NCBI GenBank assembly: GCA_005408345.1
Contig: SEMN01000336.1
Coordinates: 491,504-555,503, forward strand
Source: Macquaria australasica
Lineage: Eukaryota > Chordata > Actinopteri > Centrarchiformes > Percichthyidae
Length of the DNA: 64,000 nt
Direction of reading: 5' to 3'
Below, piece by piece: positions 34,991-48,653 of this stretch. The notes below the pieces were generated by a model. It was not told where the DNA came from, ran no database searches, and worked only from the letters and a program-made list of their open reading frames with translations. A program made the position numbers and the translations under genes. How positions within the stretch are numbered: the first letter of the stretch is position 1; every line of letters begins with the position of its first letter.

Positions 34991-37900
34991 ATGTTAAGTA
35001 GTTGTGTTGTATACCACATATTTTGCTAATGTTTTCCTTTTGGTAACTACAATCCAACCGATACCAAACCTTATTTTAATTGCATAATGTATTTCCCAAA
35101 GGTTTTATCATGTTGTTATTCGTTACTTTAACCCACAGCTTTCCATGTCTTCTATCAGCTCTGTCTCCCCTCCTGAGAGCCATCTGCTCTCTCCTCTCAC
35201 CTCTCTCTGACCTGAAATGTCAGTACCCCTCACTGGGACAGTTTACCCATCGGCACCTGTCCAATCAAACACTTTTGATTGCAAATCATAGCCATATGAT
35301 CATTTGTAATCTTAAGCCAGAGCCACAATGTCATCTCTCTTCTGCTGGTCATACGATGCTCTCTGTATCCAAGAACCCTACACAGTTTTAACTACACGTA
35401 TTTTTATTTGTTTATTATTTATTCATTTAATTGAGACTACACTACTCACCTTACTCAAATGCAATGTCATACAGCATGCGCCCTAGTCTAAGAGTTGGCA
35501 ACAACTATCCAGGCTACTGATTATTTAGACTCTGCAGGTATGCTAGGCTTACATGACACCACATGAAGAACACTGAGCCACTGAATTATTTCCGCAAATA
35601 ATATCTATATAATAATATAAAAATATAATATAATAACATCACAAACAGCAGTTGCAAAGGTCTAAACTCAAAATAAGACCATGTTATTCACAATCCAGCA
35701 AAACTCAAGAAGGGCTTAACTGTATTTTGAACGCCCTTGTTTTCCCAATCAGTTATAAAAACGTGCTTGTGTTCCACAGCGACATCTAGTGGCTACAAGT
35801 GGTCCTAGCAACTCACTAGCACTTGACCGTGACACCTGTAACCAGTGATAGGAAATACCGTAGTAACGCGTTTTAGTAATGTGATTACTTTTGTTACAAG
35901 TCAGAATTAGGCCTAATTCCAGTAGGAAAGAATATGCCTACAGGTAACCCCAGAGATGTGTCATTTAGGCTACTTGTTGTGTTCTCTTACCTGAATAGTT
36001 AGCCACAGGCATGAGTTTTGTAGAAAGTTGAATAGTGTGTGAACCAGGCGTCTTAGGACTCTACAGTGCCTGTTTGCTAACAAACAGACAACCTTAGCCC
36101 TAATCCCAACAAGTCACCTCTGCAATGCCTGACTATAAACCAACCCCCAGGGATATTTTCAAGACTCACGTTTCTAATTACCTAACAGAATCTTACAGCT
36201 CATACAAGTTGTTTTGAAAGGCACCTTGGATGGGTAACTAATTGCTTCTGCTGTTTGTTTTGCGTTAGTTAGCCTTTTATTTTACTTTTTACTGTATTGA
36301 TTAGGCCTACATTTTCTGTATTATTTGAAAAGTGTTCTGATTTGTACTTGTGTAGAAGTTTTGGTCTGATGTTGGTGCTGAAGAGATGGTCAGGGGGTCA
36401 TGAAAAATATCATGATGGATCCGAGACCTGTAATATCAATATCAATAATTGATGTCAATTTGGTCAGTACAGTAGCTGTTGAGATAGTTTGCTGTGGACC
36501 AAAGTACTGAACAGATAGATTCTAGACAACAAAATTTCCTTAGGCACATTGGTTAATGGGGAAAACAATGAGACTACGCAGCAGAACAGAAGTACAAATG
36601 CAGAGCTTTAACTACGTCAAATATGTGAACTTTTGACTTCTAAAACGTACAACCTCAGAACTGAAATGTCAAATACAAACCAAACTTGTGAGTAAAACGG
36701 TACTGTTGTAGTACACTTATCTTTTTGTTTTGTCACCAGATTATGCACTTAACTTCATATTCTCTGTAACTTATTTTATGATGTGCAGCAGAGATAATTT
36801 TGGGGTATCACAGTTACACAGATGGACTGTAGCAGACTGACATGTCAAGTTGCTCACTGATACAGTGGTATACAGAAAGAGGGTTTTGATGGCTTGTATG
36901 ACTAATAAATTCATTGAGCATGTAATTTTATAATACATCCACTAGAGATCAGGATAGCTATGCATTCAGTAATGTGCGCTGCAGTGAGTAACTGCATTCT
37001 GTGTAACAAGACACTTGTAAATATGATGATATTGACCTTATCAGAGACCCAGATACAGTGGGCCCAGTGTTTTTATAGTGTTTTTTTTTTGTGTTGTAAT
37101 TTATTTAAATTTTAACTGCAGATGAAGATTTTCTGACACATTATGTCAGAAAAATGTGACACATTTCATAAAGCTTTTCCATAAAACAAGTTTTTGTCAG
37201 TTGCCTAATGAATTGGGTCTTTAAGATAGAGCCACACAATAACAGAGAAACCTGCTGTGTATTTTTCAAAAGATTGCGTGGAAGGTTATTGTCAAAGGTT
37301 TGTCTACCATTTAAAGGCCCTTCATTTTTTGACCATATAGATTTGGGCTAGATTCTCAGACATAATTGGAGAACTTGATTTAATTATGAAAAATCAACAT
37401 TTTGTTTGTTTCTCAACCAAAAAATATAGGCCTGTTTTGCTCCAAATGTGCCTTGTGCCTCACATCTGGATTTCAAAAGTGCAACTTCATATAACATGCT
37501 CTAGATGTCAGTGTTTGCTTGTGTCACAGTTTCTGTTGGCTGCCTCTGGATGTCTTGTAACTCCTGATAAATGAATTATAATACATTAAGATTTGGACCT
37601 ACTGTGACCAATTATAAAAGCCAAAGTAAAGACAGCAAGCATTCAAATGGGTTTCTTTTTGCTGCAGAGAGTACCATGGTACCAAGTGCCAATAACTTGA
37701 AACGTGACTACAACAGTAGCTTGCAACATGACAGCGCTAAAGCTTCATGTTAAATTGAACCAATGATGTACGTAAACATTCAAGGAGGAAAAAAGATTTG
37801 TCAACAGCTTTGAACGACAGGGGCAGAGATTCTTTGTGCTGACAGTGAAGCCGGAGACTTTTATTTGACCAAACTTCCCTCTGTTGTTCATAATTTCCCT

Positions 37901-39796
37901 CCTTCTCTGAGACACAGACAGAAGTCATGTTTAGTGTTTGTTGTTAATCTCTCCCTGTGCAGAACTCCAGAGCGAGGATCCTCAGAGTGTTCCAAGCTGG
38001 GGATTCGGACTTTGTGGCCGCAGCCTGTGCAGAGACAGATAGGCCTGCCTGTTTTATATGTAAAGCTGCCAGCCAGAAAGCACAGGCCCGAAGGGTACTC
38101 TGCAACTCCTGCAACAACTCCTTTGTTGCAGCCAAACTGTGAACGGGGTCCCACTGTCTAAGCTGCTTTGCATTCTGGGAGCACAAGAGATGGGAAGGAC
38201 ACAGGATGGTAGGTGGGTGAAGTTGGACTTTTTTTCAGGAATCCGTGTTCACACGCTTTTTACACAGCTGGCTGGGGGCCTGAATGGCAGCATCCTGTTT
38301 AAAAATAATACTGGAAGAAGACAAGACTACACTCTTCCTCTTTTATTCTTCAACCTTTTCTTCCGTTTCTCTTTTCATATTCCTTGTTTAGTGTGTCCAC
38401 TGTGATAAATAGTTAGAGATAATATTGCTCAGCCCTTCAGTGCCTGGGATTATTCTGCAATGTCAATCATTGATTTGGCCCAATGGGGCACTTTGATGTG
38501 CGTTAGGACTTGATGAGTTGACTATTAATTGAACATCACAGTCAAGCCAATCACGGCCTCCGAGTTCCTCATCCTCTATCAGCACAGCCGCAGTGAATGG
38601 CCTCATTTTAGCCTCTTGGGCATGTTATCATTGCAAATGAGTTGGTTATCAGCAAGACAGCCTAGGCTTAACAAATAAACAGTCCAAGGGTGGATCAGAG
38701 GAGTTTCACTATGTGCTGCTCTACAGTATCTCAGTCATTTTGTTTAAAGATGTGCTTGGGATTTTTATGAATATGTGTATTTTGTTTTGGTTTTTGGGTA
38801 CAGATTGAGTGCTGCCTGAGTATTTGCCTTTATAAATGGTTGAACATAGGCTGTTTTGACTGAGTGCCGAGTGCCTTGGCTTTATTTCAGAATCTGACGA
38901 AACAATGATAGACTGATATAATGACTGAAAGTGTACAGTGTTTTACCACTTGATTTGCAGCCGTGTAACACAATGTTGCCAAACCCATACAGAGAGAGCA
39001 GGCAGCACGAAAGAGGTGGGCTATCTGGTTCTGCTCAGTCTCACTGTAATTTCCTGTAACATGGGGCATGGCTCTGGTTCTCTAGGCAAACAGTTCGCCT
39101 TTGAAGAATGATTTGAAAATATACATTTTAATAAGGTGCACTGAGGCACGGCCAACGAGACACAAGAAAAAGATAAAAAGGAGATTGCATATCTGAAATA
39201 AGCTGATGATGGGAGGAGAGGGAAAATAAAGGAGAGGCAGAGAATAATGGGGGTAAGGAGAGGACTAACAGCAAGGTGTTTTTTCTTTAATTGAAGTGGC
39301 TGGGGAATGTAAAATGGAATGGCATGCTTCGGGCAAATCAATTGTGAACATGTTGTGAATGTAGAGCACTTTAACGGCATTTTTAATCTGCTACACAAAA
39401 TAATGCAAATATCACAGACGTCTTCGTCGGCGGGCCTGTTATTTCTCCACATAATGAAGCCACCTCTCCCATCAAGTCTTTTCTTTCAGGCAATCAGACA
39501 GCTGCTTGAGTCATTTCACACTGTTTGTTTGAAGATGGAAAAGAAAATTGACAAGTTTGCTCCCTAATACAGAAGTCAGACTATCCACACAATTTGTGCA
39601 TTGGTATTTTTTTTTCCTGCTTTGTTATTGCTGTGGACCTCCCTCAGCCCTCTGTTACCCCCCTCTGTCTGTCTCTCATTTCTCACTCATCTCTTGTTTC
39701 CATACCCTCTCTAACGCACCCTTCTATTTTTAGGTAGAGTGCCTTTAATTATGCATGTTGTCATAGTGCTTTAAGCATTACTGTTGTTTAAGAAGA

Positions 39797-39823
39797 TGTG
39801 TGTGTGTGTGTGTGTGTGTGTGT
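39797..39823. repeat. (TG)n microsatellite
   Basis: TG dinucleotide tract of about 13 units. Confidence 0.93.
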
Positions 39824-42800
39824 ACATCTCTCACACAGCCCAATCCCTGCTTTCTGTCTGTTTACCTGGCTTGCTTTGCATCTGAACACAGCCCAAGTGT
39901 GAGGACAGCGTGTAAAGTATATAAGCTATGAGATGCTTTGGCCCTCAGGAGACCAGCAGTGCAGACGTGACGGGGAAAGGAAAGGAGACAGACTGGATGG
40001 ATGATCATGCATGCATACCTGCATTCATACACAAACACATTATATTCAGAAAGTGACACACTGACATCCCACTGCCCTCTTGTCAGATCTGAGGTAGTGC
40101 TCTCTTGAGTGTTTGGGATGTCTTTTATTTTTTCTGTTGTTATCAAAGTTAGGTATCACAAAATTTGTTGTAAAAGTTACTGAATGTGCATCAGATTCTT
40201 CAGAATATTTCATTCTGTCAATATCATTGATTCCTAATTGCAGTTTTTAATGACAAGAAAAACAGTGGTCAGATGTTGCCAGACATTAAAAACAGACATA
40301 CAAACCCGAAGTGTGGAGAGCCATGCTGATGTGACAGGGTGACACTCTCTTATTTCCGACAAAACACCTGGTCTAAACACCAGATTATATGGCAGATCTT
40401 CCTCTTTCTCTGCCCCTGTCATACTGTGCTCCAGTTGCTTTCAGTTCACTGGCCTGTCTTTCTTTAGCACCTCCTTCTTTCTCTCATTTATGCTTTAGCC
40501 TTTTAAAAGCAGATGGCTTCCTCCCGTCTCTTCCAGTCTCTCTCCCTGTGTCTTCCTTTCACCGGCTTCCTCCAACTCAATCGTTTTTTCATCTCCCCAT
40601 ACGTCCCTGTTTTCCCCTTTCCTCGTTAAACTCTGTCCAACCTCTTTCTCCGCTGCTTCTTTCATCTCCTCTCAGACCATCTCTGTCCCTCCTCACCCAG
40701 GCGCTTCATTGTTTTGATATATGACCTAATTACTTGGCTAATTGAGGTTCTTGTAACTGCCACACAGTTTGGTGGTGGGGAACTGTAGCTGGCCGCCTTT
40801 ACAATATACGTAAAGGTCATGGTCAGTGGGACTGTTTGCCAAACCAATCCTCTCTTTTTTGCTCAGTATGGTTCACAGGCAAAGGTACAATTACTGTCTA
40901 AACACACAAGCAAATGAGTTTGAAATAACATGCCAATATTTCTTAGTTTCATGATGTTCTTTGTCAACTACTATGTATAGTGTGTCACCAATACTACAGT
41001 TCCCTTTGCCACTATGGGACTTGCAGTCCTCCGTCAGCTCATTTCTCTTTCATAAATGATTAAATGTTCTGATTCCTGTCTCTGAGCAAAGGAAATGATG
41101 GTGTATAATTGCTTTTAAACACAATTATGTTCACTAATACGCATCCCATCCTGTATATATTTTAAATGACAAATTAATCTTTGGTGTCCTTTTAAGAAAG
41201 CCTGAAGCGCTGATTTCACCCTCCTCTCCTCCTGTTTTTTATAGGATATCTTCCCCTCTTCATTTCCTACTCTTTTCTTCTATTTCTTTTTTGCTGAGCA
41301 AGCTGTTTCATTCTTTCACTATTGACTGCTTGTCAGAAGACACCAGACGCAGGACTGTGCAGGTCTGCGTCTCCTCCCGATCTGTCTGCTGTATACAAGA
41401 GCTTGTCTTTACTTTTACTTGCTTACTTGCGGGTTAGTTTAATCACAACACCTATGTTGATCATGGAAGCATGTGTCAAATATGGAATCATACATTAGCA
41501 TGCAAACATACAAGAAATATAACAGAAAATGGCATTATCTTGTTAAAGGTGTGACATTTTACATGCTCTTTGTGGAATGTATGATATCCAGTAAGCATTG
41601 ATATAAATAAAAGGCTTCCTGTTTCCGTCTCTCTCATCTCTATTACCATTTTTTGTATTTTATTTCACCTTTAAATAGAGTAAATATTTTAGATGTCCCT
41701 TGAAGAAGATCTCGGAGACCAAACTGCCTTGTTGTTATCAGGAACACATGACGTGTTAAGATATTACAGTTACTACATTATACAGACTTTTTGAGTAAGC
41801 ATGTGACACGGCTTAAAGAAACCCTGCTGGATATTAGTATGTCATGAAAAGACTTCCAAATTAAAAACACGGCCCAAGCCATTTGGTTCCTAACCAGAAA
41901 GTGATTTGACCGAACAATATCTCACTAACATAAAACATTAAACAATTTAAATGCCTAAATTATTTAAAAAACTGAATAGAGGACTTCAAGTTTATAATCT
42001 GCTCCTGGAGGCTTTGGGGCCCTAAGCAGCTGCTGACAGTATTCTGCTTATGCCGTAGGCCAGCTATGAGGATATTCTCAGGTGAAAGTTTTAGAGAAAA
42101 TGGGAACATTAGCCATGATTGATAGTCTCTGGCACCATTTATCCAAGGAGGAATTTCTGAACTTTTAGCACTCAGGAACTACTTTTCATCTTACAAACTA
42201 AAATGTATGTTATACAGTATGCTTATATAGTACCTCTTTTATTCTGGATTAGATTATTAAACATCTCTAAAGTATAGATAGATTTGATAGGATAAATAAT
42301 GAGCACCTTCCTAAATGTGACTGAATGGTACCCTGTGGGGAAAACTTTTCTTAATTTTTCAAAATGTGTTAAAATGGCATCTAAACATCCACAGCAATTT
42401 TTCTAAAGAAGAGATGCCAGTCTGGAAAATTAGGCTACCTTTCACCAGCACCGGAGGAATCTCTCAAGAGTCCAAGTGAATCTCCGAGCACAAGCTTTTT
42501 AATCATCTATTCAGCCTAGTTTACTGTATAGCCTACTGACAGCCACTATTGAAGATGATTTCTCCCAAAAGCCTTCGTTCACTTTCATCTGCTTTAACGC
42601 TCCTTTTCAAAGAGCTTACTTGTACAAGCACAGTCAGCCTTTGCCAACATTAGAGATCAAATGTTCAATTCAAGGACACAGTTCCAGTAAAGGAGGAAAG
42701 CCCAGTAATCATTCATTTTTTTCCTGTCCTGGTTTCACAGGTGACACCAGGCATGAGCTCACCTCTCTCACGTTGAGGCTACCACCGCCCCCTGCTGTTC

Positions 42801-43325
42801 ATCGTGGCAAAGCTTGGTGCAGTTTGTCCTTGTTTTCCAAGCCTATGAATCTTGCATGCTGTGGATATTTTGATCCATGACGGTGCATATTCCACAGGCA
42901 GCCGTGTTCCATCTCATCAAACACAGTCGTCTGCTTCCCTGCCAGTGCTGATGGAGGAAATTCTTTGGCATCTCATTATTAATTGAATTAAGGGAGATAT
43001 TTCTGGAGCAAGGTGAGTTCTGAGCCTGGTAACAAAGAATTATTTATGGTGTGCTTTGAAATTCCCAGGCACTAATGGGACTGAGCCCATCACTGTCTAT
43101 ATGGATAAGAACATCGATGCTCACGCACAGACACAACCTCCCGCCTTCTAGTGTAAATACAAACCAGCCTGGACAGAGATGCCTTGGCTCAGCAATAGCT
43201 CAAAGTATAAAATATAGCAACCTCATCCCACGATTTAACACATAAAATAGACAGAAAGTGACTAGATGTCTAATAGGGACTTTTTCTTATAGACCAGGAT
43301 GGAACAGTAGCTGTCATCTGGTTAT

Positions 43326-43360
43326 GATGACCATACTTTCAGTTTGAGAGTATGGTCATC
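43326..43360. repeat. Short hairpin, 15-bp arms
   Basis: GATGACCATACTTTC (43326-43340) and GAGAGTATGGTCATC (43346-43360) are inverted copies with one mismatch around a 5-nt loop. Confidence 0.75.
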
Positions 43361-43723
43361 AGCTCTGCCAAAGGTGCAATTCCCTAAAAAGCTCTGTGTT
43401 CTTGCTCACTCATACCTGTCACTCTGGTGCTAAAATAACACCTAAATGTAGGTCTGAGTAGTCCAATACAGTAGTCCAGTAAAAAACCTGCATATTTGGG
43501 GAGCATGATTAAAAAAAAAGAAAGACAAATCATACGTGCTGCAAGTGAAGCTCATTGAAGTTTCAGCGTGTCCAGTTCAATCATGCTAATACGCCTACCC
43601 TTTTCCCCTGATCCTTTATTCTGTAGTGGTATGCAGAATTGACCTTGGTGCTAATGAGCTGCTAGAGATACAGGATAGCTTGTAGCCCTGAGGTCAAACT
43701 AGGGACAACAGAAAAGGAAACAT

Positions 43724-43751
43724 GACCATGGTGATGAATGTCACCATGGTC
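43724..43751. repeat. Short perfect hairpin, 11-bp arms
   Basis: GACCATGGTGA (43724-43734) and TCACCATGGTC (43741-43751) are perfect inverted copies around a 6-nt loop. Confidence 0.8.
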
Positions 43752-45025
43752 TAGAGACTTTTAAGACATTTTCGTCTTGGAGATCGTCTTTCAGTAATAT
43801 CAACGGCGTCTCATTAGTTTGTCAAGTTTATGTTAACACTTTAGGATCAATAACAACACAGAACATATATTACCTTCTGAGTGCAACCATAGATCTGATT
43901 CCTTGCAGTTGGGACAGTCGTTCCACATTTATACTACAATCCTTCGAATGTTTAAAATGATCCTGAAAATCTTATAATCCACTGGTGTGCACGTGAATTA
44001 CACCACCTATAGCACACGGCATAATCTTGCCTGTATATTAATATGACCTCAAAGAAGGACAATGATAATTTTGTTTAATGTTTTTTTTTTCACTTTCTTA
44101 GAATTAGGAGAAAATAAATAGTCAATGTGACAAAACAGATGTTTTTTGGTTTTTTTTAAGATAATTGCTCTTTAGATAATAATTTCTCGTTTCTTTAATT
44201 CAGCATAATTGCAGCAGGTTAAGATAGAGCTTCAAGGACTATTCAAAAGTGGATCAAAATTTAATTTAACTAGGTTTTAAAACAGGGACACAAAAAAAGC
44301 TCTTTGTGTACTAAATTATTTTTCAATGAAGATATATTGAACAAAAATCGTATTTGTCATAAATGTCCTTTTTAAACCTGCAGGTTTAATGTTGGAGGGG
44401 CATAGGGGGAATTTAAAGCCATCACTATTGAATGGAAAAGGAAGTGCACCATCAGAGATGTCAGAATGTTTTCTTTCTTCGCTGAAGTGCCAGGTACAGG
44501 CCAGTTACCACCAGCTTAGGTACACTCTGCTCTCCAAAATCAGGTGTGATTACAGCATTCACAACTGAGGAAATGGAGGGTTAGACGAGAAACAAGAGGG
44601 GTCGTGGGCGTGTGAAGATGGAAAGGGGTACTGGATCATTAGTCTTTGATGTTGTTTTTCTCTGATGTGACCCATGACTCATTCTCCTCCACATTTTTTA
44701 CATGAAGTGTGTGTGTGTGTGTGTGGAGGACTTTATTATCTATGAATAAATGTATAAATCTATCTATCAGTGCATTATTTTGTTTATGTCCTCTAATAAT
44801 TTCAGGTCTTGCTCACCACATTAATAACCTCATCCCCATGGCGACTGCATGCCACACATTGGTTTCAAGGTTGACTTTACTGTGTAAAAGAATCCCTTGC
44901 TAATCCAGACTTTAGCCTCCTACCTCAACGCCCCATCCATCCAGAAAATCTCCTGCCTCTAGCTCACGTGCATGAATTAGGAATTATATGGAAAAGAGGT
45001 CGGATCATAGCTAGTTACTAGAACT

Positions 45026-45045
45026 TATTATTATTATTATTATTT
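45026..45045. repeat. (TTA)n trinucleotide repeat
   Basis: Short simple TTA repeat in the intergenic region. Confidence 0.85.
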
Positions 45046-47457
45046 TATGTCAGTGAATAATTTCACTGGAACAATGTTATTCTCTCTCCAAACTAGCTGT
45101 GTCTTTTGGGTCATGGCTACAAGCTATTATAACAATGGATTGGGAATCATGAGGGACTAATGGGATGGTGTATGGGGTCCCATGGGTGGTATTCTCAAAG
45201 GGAGCGAGACAGAAAGAAACAAGCATTGGAAGTAGATAAGAGACATGAGGAATTTATGTTCAATAACCATATTATCATCTGAATTTTTTTTTTTTTTTAC
45301 TTTGGAGCCGCTTTAGCATGTCCAATTATTTGCTTAAATAAAATCAACTAAATATAAAGGCTTATTTAAAAAAAAATCACGTTATTTTAGTGCAGTTGAG
45401 GGCGGTCCAGTGCAGATGCCTTTATATTATTACTTTGCGTTTAAGGTCACCACTTATACTTAGACCTACCCTTTGTGTGAAAGCTCAACCTAATTACCTG
45501 TCACTGAAACAAGATGAAGAGTGAAAGAGATCTGGAGGGGACAAGAGCAAAAGGGCCAGGATGGGATGAAAGTAACAAATAGGAGCGGGGGAAGACAGAA
45601 ATAACTAATCCTATCCACCCTCTAGCCCGACTTCCTTGAACTGCACTGAACTGCGCAGATATTTTTCTTTTTTACTTGGCCATTCACTCCGCTTACTGTA
45701 GCTGCTATTATTCAGACCGCATCGTACTGTCAAGTGAAATGGCCCTGCTTTGCTCAGTGATATTGCTATACACAATAACACTTCTCTCTCAGGGGAGACT
45801 TTGGCCTTGTGGATAAAAACTCCTATTCAGTAAAGAAAGATCCGTCCGACTACCACAGCTGATATTTTAGTTTTATTTTCGCAAGAACCTGTCCTAAATG
45901 CTGTATGTCATCTCTTTACCTCAGGGGAGATGATGGTGAACTGGTTGTTAACTTGGCAATCCTTTCTCCATACTGTATGGCTGCCATCAGGCAACACCAG
46001 ATACAGTATGGACATGCTCAGACCGAAACAGGAGGAAGAGGTGATGTGATACATTTAACTTCAAAGTGTCTTTCTTATTTCTCAAAGATGTAGACCTGTT
46101 TGTGTATCCCAGCAATTATCACAGTGTCATTATCTGACTTTGTTGTTGCTTTTAAAACAGTGAATGGCTATTTGAAACTTAAAACCACAAAAATACTAGC
46201 AAGACAGAGCATGTGTAGAGCGCTTTCTCCATGAAATACCAAGAGATTTAGTCAAGTAAATGGATGGAAAGAAATCACAAAAATGCAAATTTAACTTAAT
46301 TTAGTGGAGTGAGCCCCACTGAATGACTGCAAACATCTGTTTAAATCAATTTTGAAAGTTAAGTGTTTGCTCAGTTGTCAGGTTAAAAGTAGATTAGTAA
46401 TGTTAAGTGCTAAGGTACATTACCAGTGTTAAGGTGAACAATTGGTGTTTTGATTGGCTGAGTAGGAGTTTTGCTTTTATCTGTATTAATAATGATCATG
46501 CAGCAACTGTTACCACTTTGTTTTACAGCACAAATTATGTATTTTTACAGTCTGTCACTCTCAGTGTTTTTTGTTAATTGAGTTTGCTTCATTCTATTGT
46601 CAGAGCAGATCTCCACACAGCGTTTGCACTGTTTCGAGCTGACTTCATTATAGTCTCATCTTCATTATAGTCCCATTAGAACGGTCTACGCTCGTTGGTT
46701 TGGAAAGCTGGGAGCTTTTCCAGTGACATCAAAACACTGGCCACTGCAGGGAAGTCACTGGGAAAAGCAATAAATATCAGAGCAATAAACTGTATGCAAA
46801 AATCAGGCGATAGGAAAAGAAATTGTTGATTTGCAGTTTGTGAATGTGAATGTGATGTTGACTCTTCTGTATGTGTTGGTGTGAAGACTTTTGTGACAGG
46901 TCTGAACCAACTGTGGTTGTTCTGTGGGCTTGACTAACCAAGACCGGCTGTTTCACATTGATGTTTGACCCACATTATGTCAAAGGTGAGCCTTCCACTG
47001 TACTTAACAGGGCACCACTTCTGCAGCGGCAGAGATAGGCTATTCAGTCCGCGTTGATCCCCCTTCCAGTGCTTTGCCAGAATCCTTCCAGCTCTATGTG
47101 AAACGCGATCTGTCGCATGGGGTCCGTCGCCTGGGGGCTCTCATCCTCTTTCACAACCCATATGCCCACACACTTCCAGTGCCACATCACTGCTGCAAAG
47201 TGCATTTAATTGACATGCTTTCATGCAGCATAACTGACTTATCATCTGGTCCTTCTCTCCTTCCACCAAGAGGCTGGACACCCCCACTTCCCTTTGTGTC
47301 TTTTTACACACACACACTTTCTTTTCTCTTCTCCCTCTCTGTCTTTCGTCAGCACTTTGGCAGTAATTCCTGCTTCAGTGAACTGGGCATACAGTGCTTG
47401 ACTTGATCTGACATGAAAGCTAAAGGCTAGCTATTATAGCCCTGTATTAGAGCCCAT

Positions 47458-47458
<1 letters not shown>

Positions 47459-47490
<32 letters not shown>
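47459..47490. repeat. (TG)n microsatellite
   Basis: TG tract of 16 units immediately 5' of the cacna2d3 CpG-rich promoter region. Confidence 0.95.
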
Positions 47491-47493
<3 letters not shown>

Positions 47494-47599
47494 TCAACAA
47501 CAACAATAACAGCATCCTCAGTAGCCTGTGCTCAGATCCTGAGAGTAAGGAGGAGAAAAAGTGAGAGAGAGAAAGGGGGGGGGAGAGAGAGAGGAGGCT

Positions 47600-48082
47600 A
47601 GTCGCATCACTCAAGAGGAGTAGGCGTGCTCTTGTGCGCTGCATCGTTTGATGATCTCCCCGGTTTCTCCCCTGAACCTCCACTCTCTGCTCTCTGCGGG
47701 TGAGGTCGGTCAAACAAAGCGGCTGAGCGGACTTTCGGAGTAACAGCGGAGGAGTCGCGCTCGACTTTCCGCCGGGCAGCAGAGCCGTGTGCGCCGCACC
47801 GGTCAGCGGGGCCACACCGCGGCACTTTGGATAACTCACACAGCTGAGGATCCTGTCGTTTGCCAAGGCGCGTCTCTCATCCGCGTCCCGCTCCAAGAAC
47901 TGCTGCTGAACACATTGCCATGAATGATTTAGTCAGTCAGCACAGGTGACTTTGGCAGGAGATTTCCTCCATTTTTTTCCCTTTTTATTTTTGGATTCTC
48001 TGGAGGGGGCGAAAAAAATCCACGGTGGCAGCATAAGCCCAAAACTCGCACTGTGCGCGTAGGGAGGGTATTTTTGCCCAAG
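47600..48082 (+). promoter_or_regulatory. cacna2d3: CpG-rich promoter and 5' leader of cacna2d3
   Basis: A CpG-dense stretch (for example GTCGCGCTCGACTTTCCGCC near 47754-47773, and CGCCGCACCGG), typical of CpG-island promoters of neuronal genes, runs straight into the first coding exon. The leader contains a short upstream ORF, ATG 47920 to TGA 47949 (9 codons). The transcription start is not visible. Confidence 0.55.
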
Positions 48083-48653
48083 ATGCAGGTGGATCGGAGC
48101 TGTGTGGTTTCCAGTGTGTGGTGTGCGTGTCTGCTTTTACTTTTCTCAACTCTAAGCACTAGGGTCACTGAGGTGGGAGGAACCCACCAAAGCATCCCTC
48201 CGTCCGTGTAAGTAGACGCTGTTTTACGCAAAGGTGCCTCGCATCACTTGATTCTCCAAGTTTCAAACCAGAACTTGATTAAAAATACCCTAGCTGTGTG
48301 AGTCTCCAAAGAATATTTGATGTCTTATTGCCATCAGTCCTTGAATGGTTTCCACTGCTGCTTAATGGTGTGTTTATTGGGTGTAATGCCTTTCTTTTTC
48401 AGATTTAAATTTAAAATATAAAAAGAAATTGACAGGGTTGCAAATGAATGCTCTTGTAAAATCAGTCAAAAGTAGTAGTTTTCAAGTCAGTGTATTAACT
48501 GCTCTAAGTTGTGGCCTATATGTGTATATATTTTAAAAATGTCTCCGCTTGTCTGTGTGTGCCATCTGCAGGGTGAAGCTCTGGGCTTCAGCGTTTGGTG
48601 GGGAGATGAAGTCCATCTCAGCAAAGTACTCTGGCTCCCAGCTGCTGCAGAAG
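48083..48653 (+). CDS. cacna2d3: Calcium channel alpha2delta-3 subunit, first two coding exons (partial)
   Basis: Auxiliary, largely extracellular subunit of voltage-gated calcium channels; the family promotes surface expression of the pore subunit at synapses. Exon 1 is 48083-48207 (donor GTAAGT) and exon 2 is 48572-48653 (acceptor CCATCTGCAG, donor GTGAGC), joining in phase to give the first 69 residues. An N-terminal hydrophobic stretch (CVVSSVWCACLLLLFSTL) is the signal peptide. The mature start, SIPPSVVKLWASAFGGEM followed by KYSGSQLLQK, matches CACNA2D3 almost residue for residue and fits CACNA2D4 (KLWADTFGGD) less well. The next exon (expected to begin KYKEYEKD) is not found before 64000, so the gene continues outside the window. 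CACNA2D3 is a very large gene in mammals. The von Willebrand A domain, MIDAS motif and cache domains are beyond the window. Confidence 0.9.

Larger units (their letters stand above)
34991..47450. other. 12.5 kb gene-free region upstream of cacna2d3
   Basis: I see no supportable exon. Contents: AT-rich unique-looking DNA, a GC-richer island with a good acceptor at 37963-38142, a TG tract (39797-39823), a TTA tract (45026-45045), two short hairpins (43326-43360 and 43724-43751) and CTCF-like words at 35779, 42785 and 45392. Such regions next to neuronal genes often hold enhancers, but nothing here proves it. Confidence 0.5.

Noticed and set aside
47447..47896. Minus-strand 149-codon frame at the cacna2d3 promoter
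   Set aside because: It overlaps the CpG-rich promoter and a TG microsatellite and has no family resemblance. GC-rich DNA lacks stop codons by composition.
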